A stretch of 10,186 bases of DNA from the NCBI GenBank assembly GCA_021323155.1, contig JAJTCI010000056.1, positions 1 through 10,186 on the forward strand, read 5' to 3'. The stretch comes from Chitinophagaceae bacterium. GTDB lineage: Bacteria; Bacteroidota; Bacteroidia; Chitinophagales; Chitinophagaceae. The number at the start of each line of letters is the position of its first letter. Position 1 is the stretch's first letter. Shown here in pieces: positions 6,726 to 10,186 of the stretch. The notes under the pieces were generated by a model, which saw only the letters and a list, made by a program, of their open reading frames with translations, made no database searches and was not told the DNA's origin. The position numbers and the translations under genes were made by a program.

Positions 6726-7710
6726 CGGTGTGTTTCTTATTGGATAAGATATTCTCCAGTGTCCATTCCAGTCTTTTCTGGAATGGACGCTGTCTTACAG
6801 GGCAGTCGTCTTTTGTACAGACCGGGCAGCTGATGGGCAGGCAGCCATCAGTATGGACGAACAATTCAATAGAACCCCCAAATTCTTTACGGATCAGTTT
6901 GTCAAGCGCTTCCACCTCTATGTGCGCCTCATGAACGTTCAGGTACCACGGAACGGTGAGGTGGCAATCCACATGTAGCAGGCTACCATATTTGATCACG
7001 CGCAGGTTGTGGAGGTCTATCCAGTGTTCCCTCCTGTTGCCGTTGAGGACGCCGAGGACGTGTTTTAATAGTTCCATGTCGGCTTCGTCCATTATGCCGG
7101 CGAGGGATTTCCGGATAATGATATAGCCGTTGTAAATGATGAACACACTCATCAGTAAAGCGATGGCCTTATCCAGCCAGAAAAGCTGGGTGAACAGCAT
7201 TAATACCAGGCCTCCAATGATGGCGAGTGTAGAATAAGTGTCGGTTTGCAGGTGCTTACCACTTGCCTGCAATGCGAGCGACTTGTTTTTAGTGCCGAGA
7301 CGTATACAAAACGTGCCGGCGATGTAATTGATCACTGCTGTGGCGGCGATGAGGTAAAGCCCTGTGTCCAGCGAATAGATCTTGCGCTGGAGGATGAAAT
7401 TCTGAACCGTCTCATAAATGATCAAGACACCGGAAGCCACGATCAAGGTTCCTTCTACAGCAGCCGAAATAAACTCTGCTTTACCATGCCCATAAGGGTG
7501 TTCCAGGTCGCGCGGTTTCGCGGCTACCCAAAGACTGTACAGACCGATCAGCCCGGCCACTACGTTGACAATACTTTCTAAGGCATCCGATAGTATTGCC
7601 AGCGAATTTGTCTGGTAGTAAGCGATGATCTTCGTGATAAACAATAAAATGCCCAGGGTGGTGATCCAGGCCTGGACTCTGAAGTTTTGCCTTGATTGTA
7701 CCAGGGACAT
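6718..7710 (-). CDS. Cation diffusion facilitator (CDF) family metal transporter with Cys-rich tail
   Basis: This 330-residue protein has the CDF layout: six membrane segments (about 12-110 and 116-195) followed by a cytoplasmic domain. Such transporters export Zn2+, Fe2+, Mn2+ or similar ions in exchange for protons. Visible signatures are NSLAILSDALESIVNVVAG in TM2 (Asp42), HPYGHGKAE after TM2 (His71, His75) and HLQTD in TM5 (His153, Asp157). The TM2 site is DxxxS (Asp42/Ser46), not the DxxxD of E. coli FieF, so the metal cannot be assigned. The cytoplasmic domain contains LHVDCHLTV (His246, Asp248, His250) and ends in a tail with Cys290, Cys295, Cys298 and Cys303, a likely extra metal-binding site. 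It starts 23 bp after the OsmC-family gene's stop and is probably co-transcribed with it. A strong stem-loop is embedded in the codons for residues 304-316. Confidence 0.92.
   Translation of the reverse strand: MSLVQSRQNFRVQAWITTLGILLFITKIIAYYQTNSLAILSDALESIVNVVAGLIGLYSLWVAAKPRDLEHPYGHGKAEFISAAVEGTLIVASGVLIIYETVQNFILQRKIYSLDTGLYLIAATAVINYIAGTFCIRLGTKNKSLALQASGKHLQTDTYSTLAIIGGLVLMLFTQLFWLDKAIALLMSVFIIYNGYIIIRKSLAGIMDEADMELLKHVLGVLNGNRREHWIDLHNLRVIKYGSLLHVDCHLTVPWYLNVHEAHIEVEALDKLIRKEFGGSIELFVHTDGCLPISCPVCTKDDCPVRQRPFQKRLEWTLENILSNKKHTVT
6757..6792 (+). terminator. Long stem-loop inside the transporter gene, possible terminator for the lipoprotein gene
   Basis: Bases 6757-6771 pair with 6778-6792 to give a 15-bp stem with a single T-G wobble, around a 6-base loop (TCTTTT); the inner 11 bp are a perfect inverted repeat. 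It begins 31 bases past the lipoprotein stop, the expected place for a terminator on the plus strand. It lies entirely within the minus-strand transporter gene, encoding the residues PFQKRLEWTL. The base-pairing is certain. The function is inferred, since no good T-tract follows (TCTTAC). Confidence 0.45.
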
Positions 7711-7733
7711 ATGCCGAAGTTATCTGAAAGTGC

Positions 7734-8144
7734 TCAGATCAACTCTGTTTCGAAAGTGATATCACAATGTTTCTTCAGCATTGCGGATATGCCACAGTAA
7801 GTTTCATGAGAAAGGTGGATGGCTTTTTCAAATTTATCAAGGTTCTCTTTTGAAAGATCACTACGGTATTTCATTTTGATCGATCTGAATACTTTAGGAT
7901 CGGTATCGGTTTGTTCCGCTTCGGCATCGATCTCCAGTTTGGTAAAGTCAACCCGCATTTTTTTCAATATGCCGGCTACGTCCATGCCACTGCAGACGCT
8001 TAGTGCAGCAAGTACCATTTTTTTTGGACTCATCCCGCTATTAAGGCTACCACCGGCCTCCGTGGTATCCATTCTTACTATATGATTATTATCTGAGCTG
8101 GCATCGAATGCCAGTTTTTCCACCCAGCGGACCGTTGTTTTCAT
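7734..8144 (-). CDS. OsmC/Ohr-family thiol peroxidase-like protein
   Basis: From ATG 8142-8144 this encodes 136 residues, the normal size for the OsmC family, which reduces organic hydroperoxides with a reactive cysteine pair; the YhfA-like branch is less well characterised. The two family cysteines are in LSVCSGMDV (Cys51) and ETYCGISAML (Cys117), with a third at Cys127. The order (SP-K-MVLAALS-C-SGMD, then HLSHETYCGISAMLKKHC) fits the YhfA-like branch best. An in-frame ATG 24 codons upstream (8214-8216) is rejected: the extra residues look unlike the family and the interval contains a near-perfect promoter. AAAAAGACAACC precedes the chosen ATG. The gene follows sod in the same direction and precedes the CDF transporter by 23 bp. 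Confidence 0.9.
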   Translation of the reverse strand: MKTTVRWVEKLAFDASSDNNHIVRMDTTEAGGSLNSGMSPKKMVLAALSVCSGMDVAGILKKMRVDFTKLEIDAEAEQTDTDPKVFRSIKMKYRSDLSKENLDKFEKAIHLSHETYCGISAMLKKHCDITFETELI

Positions 8145-8173
8145 GGTTGTCTTTTTGAAAATTAAAAGCGGCA

Positions 8174-8204
8174 CAAAGTTATTCAACCTTATGCCGCCGC
8201 CAAT
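8174..8204 (-). promoter_or_regulatory. Bacteroidota-type promoter for the OsmC-family gene
   Basis: On the minus strand, ATTG (8204-8201) is followed after exactly 19 bases by TAACTTTG (8181-8174). This matches TTTG-N19-TAnnTTTG at every fixed position of the -7 element and three of four of the -33 element. It lies between the sod stop and the OsmC ATG at 8144, leaving a leader of roughly 20-25 bases. It argues that osmC-CDF can be transcribed separately from lptF/G-sod. Confidence 0.65.
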
Positions 8205-8219
8205 GATATTGGTCATGAC

Positions 8220-8969
8220 TTAATCATTCACCATCTTCCTGTACCGCTTTTCCACGAAATCCCAGTCGATTACATTCCACCAGCTATTGATATAATCCGG
8301 CCGGCGATTCTGGTATTTCAAGTAATAGGCATGTTCCCAAACGTCGAGGCCCAACAGTGGTCTGCCTTTCACTTCGGCAACATCCATTAGCGGATTGTCC
8401 TGGTTGGGGGTGGAACTGATCACGAGCTTATTTCCGTCGGTGAGGACCAGCCAGGCCCAGCCGCTGCCAAAACGATTCTTTGCAGCTTCGGTGAACTGGT
8501 TCTTAAACGTGTCGAAGGATCCGAAATCTTTTTCGATGGCCTTGCCCAATTTCTGATCAGGTGCTTTCTCTGATTTTGGTGACATCGTCTCCCAGAATAA
8601 TTCGTGGTTGTAATGCCCACCCGCATTGTTGCGCATCTTCGGCGAATATTTTGAAATAGAGCTCAGTACTGTTTCCAGCTTCATTTTTTTAGTATCGACA
8701 CCTTCCGCGGCGGCGGCCTCCTGCAGGTTCTTTGCATAAGTGGCGGCGTGCTTGGTATAATGGATCTCCATAGTCATCGCGTCGATGTGTGGTTCGAGCG
8801 CATTGTAGTTGTAGGGCAGCGGTTGCTGCATGAAGCCGATATTATAAAACGAAGCGTAGCCGAAATCTTTTGCAAAGGACGGTAACACGGTAAAACTAAG
8901 TCCTGCGGCCATACCAGCCTTTCCTGCGGTTTTAAGGAATTCCCTGCGGTCATGTAAAGTGTTTTTCAT
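8220..8969 (-). CDS. Tat-exported Mn-type superoxide dismutase
   Basis: This 249-residue protein is an Fe/Mn superoxide dismutase with an N-terminal export signal, about 45 residues longer than cytoplasmic SodA. The twin-arginine signal reads DRREFLKTAGKAG, followed by a hydrophobic stretch ending LPSFA near residue 33, so the enzyme should act in the periplasm and leave the cell folded with its metal. Metal ligands are His70 (MEIHYTKHA), His122 (GGHYNHELFW), Asp209 and His213 (LDVWEHAYY). The second-shell glutamine is in STPNQDNP (Gln190) and glycine replaces it in NNAGGHYNH. That pattern marks Mn-type rather than Fe-type enzymes, although some relatives work with both metals. It starts 8 bp after the LptF/LptG-family gene and is probably in its transcript. 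The OsmC-family gene follows. Confidence 0.95.
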   Translation of the reverse strand: MKNTLHDRREFLKTAGKAGMAAGLSFTVLPSFAKDFGYASFYNIGFMQQPLPYNYNALEPHIDAMTMEIHYTKHAATYAKNLQEAAAAEGVDTKKMKLETVLSSISKYSPKMRNNAGGHYNHELFWETMSPKSEKAPDQKLGKAIEKDFGSFDTFKNQFTEAAKNRFGSGWAWLVLTDGNKLVISSTPNQDNPLMDVAEVKGRPLLGLDVWEHAYYLKYQNRRPDYINSWWNVIDWDFVEKRYRKMVND

Positions 8970-8977
8970 GGTAGATG

Positions 8978-10186
8978 TTATTTGGTTCGCTTAGCAAGTT
9001 TAAATTTAGCCAAAAACCGCCGGGTAGACCGGAAGAAACGGTGATAGAATTCTTTGCTGAATAGCTGCGAGTCGTGCATGGCTTTATATGTGAGAAAGGC
9101 GCCGATAGGGACTAGCACCATCGTCGATAACCACATCCCTACCACCGCGCTTGTGACGTTTTCTTTGACGAATTTTTCTCCGAAAGTATTGAACAGGTGG
9201 AAGAAGATAAAGAATATCAATGCGAACACCAGCGGTGTCCCCAGACCGCCTTTGCGTATGATTGAGCCGAGTGGTGCACCGATCATAAACAATAGTATGC
9301 AGGCAAATGAGAGCGAGAACTTCCGGTGCCATTCGATCTTATGATTGCGGATCTCCTCATCCCTTCTAACCTGCTCCTGGGCCAACATGTCGACTGTTGC
9401 CACCGTTGCGTTGAGTTGTGAATTGGCGCGTTCCGAAATGAGTGTGCGGTAACTCTCCGGTATGAGTTGTTTGAAGGAGTCGGCTTTCACGGCGGGCAGT
9501 TGTACTAGTGCTTTCGCCTCAGCGGAATCCATGAAAGCGGCGAAGCGAAAATGGGGATTGATCTCCCGCCTGTTTCTTTCGAGGTAGAGTGCGTTGGATT
9601 TAGCAAAAGAATCAAGCCGCTGGTTCAATTGCCTTATACTAAGCATCCGGTGGTGATATTCGTATAGACTGTCGGGTGTTTTCTGCATTTGGAAACTGGC
9701 CAGGTCAAATAGTTTTTTATATTCTTTGAAACCCAGGCGAATAAACTCGGTGTTCGTTGTGCCGCGGTTTCCCTTTTCTTCGTACCGCCAGCCGTTCCGT
9801 AGTGTGAACTCGAGGAATTTCTTGTCAGGTGTCACCCTCATGATACCGCTCTCCGCGGTCATCATGTGATCCTGCAGGTTGAAGCTTTTTTCATAGATGA
9901 TGATATCGCGGATCGTGCTATCGTCTTTTTCTTTTTTGCCCAGCTTGATGACATAGCCTTCGATCTTGTTGTAAAAAACGCCTTCCTTGATATCTAACGC
10001 CGGTTTTGTTTGGATAAGATCGACTTTGAGGCTTTCCAGCTTGAGATTGGCGATGGGTATGATGTTGTTAGAGAACAGGAAAGACACCCCGCTGATCAAT
10101 ATGGCTACTACCAGCAGGGGCATCATGAACCGGAAAAGGGAGATACCGGAGGATTTGATAGCAACCAGTTCAAAACTTTCCCCGAG
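8978..10186 (-). CDS. LptF/LptG-family lipopolysaccharide export permease (N-terminus beyond the window)
   Basis: LptF and LptG form the inner-membrane part of the LptB2FG ABC transporter, which extracts lipopolysaccharide and passes it to the periplasmic bridge. The frame is open to the right edge, so 402 codons are visible and the first part, including TM1, is missing. The visible part starts LGESFELVAIKSSGISLFRF, the conserved LptF/G segment leading into TM2; the internal ATG-ATG at 10121-10126 is therefore not the start. TM2-TM3 region residues run to the NNIIPIAN segment. Then comes a periplasmic domain of about 230 residues, including a charged, probably coiled-coil stretch before KFSLSFACILLFMIGAPLG. 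Three C-terminal membrane segments and a basic tail (RRFLAKFKLAKRTK) follow. Whether it is LptF or LptG cannot be settled from this fragment. Confidence 0.92.
   Translation of the reverse strand, partial: LGESFELVAIKSSGISLFRFMMPLLVVAILISGVSFLFSNNIIPIANLKLESLKVDLIQTKPALDIKEGVFYNKIEGYVIKLGKKEKDDSTIRDIIIYEKSFNLQDHMMTAESGIMRVTPDKKFLEFTLRNGWRYEEKGNRGTTNTEFIRLGFKEYKKLFDLASFQMQKTPDSLYEYHHRMLSIRQLNQRLDSFAKSNALYLERNRREINPHFRFAAFMDSAEAKALVQLPAVKADSFKQLIPESYRTLISERANSQLNATVATVDMLAQEQVRRDEEIRNHKIEWHRKFSLSFACILLFMIGAPLGSIIRKGGLGTPLVFALIFFIFFHLFNTFGEKFVKENVTSAVVGMWLSTMVLVPIGAFLTYKAMHDSQLFSKEFYHRFFRSTRRFLAKFKLAKRTK

Noticed and set aside
8145..8216. Upstream ATG for the OsmC-family protein
   Set aside because: The additional 24 residues are unlike the family and overlap a consensus promoter; the ATG at 8144 gives the family length.
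10121..10126. Tandem ATG as the start of the LptF/LptG-family gene
   Set aside because: The frame remains open to the window edge and the 20 codons upstream encode a conserved family segment, so the gene continues beyond the window.
1..10186. CRISPR arrays, tRNA or rRNA genes, complete insertion sequences
   Set aside because: No regularly spaced direct repeats, cloverleaf-like sequences, rRNA motifs or paired terminal repeats were seen by eye.

Overview
The window looks like an ordinary stretch of a Bacteroidota chromosome, most likely from the Chitinophagaceae or a close relative. This is inferred from three things. Several gene starts carry the Bacteroidota-type -7 promoter element TAnnTTTG in place of an E. 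coli-type -10 box. Shine-Dalgarno sites are weak or absent. The lipoprotein and the LptF/LptG-type permease read like proteins of that group. No rRNA, tRNA, CRISPR array or intact mobile element is visible, and almost everything is read from the minus strand.

Right to left along the minus strand, the window opens with an LptF/LptG-family lipopolysaccharide-export permease whose N-terminus lies beyond base 10186. Eight bases after its stop comes a Tat-exported Mn-type superoxide dismutase. An OsmC-family thiol peroxidase-like protein follows, with what looks like its own consensus promoter, and then a cation diffusion facilitator with a cysteine-rich tail. Together the last three handle superoxide, organic peroxides and divalent metals. 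A plus-strand lipoprotein gene (6117-6725) converges on the transporter gene, and the two overlap by 8 bp at their stop codons. A 15-bp stem-loop inside the transporter's coding sequence lies where the lipoprotein transcript should end. An unlisted 36-codon reading frame at 6010-6120 overlaps the lipoprotein start by ATGA.

Further left is an M20-family dipeptidase (4625-5995) ending in a clear stem-loop terminator. Next is a two-gene unit with overlapping reading frames: an ArnT/PMT-like GT39 glycosyltransferase and a PAP2-family lipid phosphatase. This pairing suggests modification of a lipid or glycan using a polyprenyl-phosphate sugar donor. A 160-bp spacer with three inverted repeats precedes mmsA, the CoA-acylating methylmalonate-semialdehyde dehydrogenase. 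A small secreted protein of unknown function follows mmsA. At the left edge is the start of an unidentified reading frame that weakly resembles the C-terminal end of IS66 transposases.

No new multi-gene system is evident. The points most worth checking are the stem-loop embedded in the transporter gene, the ATGA-coupled small reading frame, the revised OsmC start, the hairpin cluster before mmsA, and the GT39-PAP2 pair.
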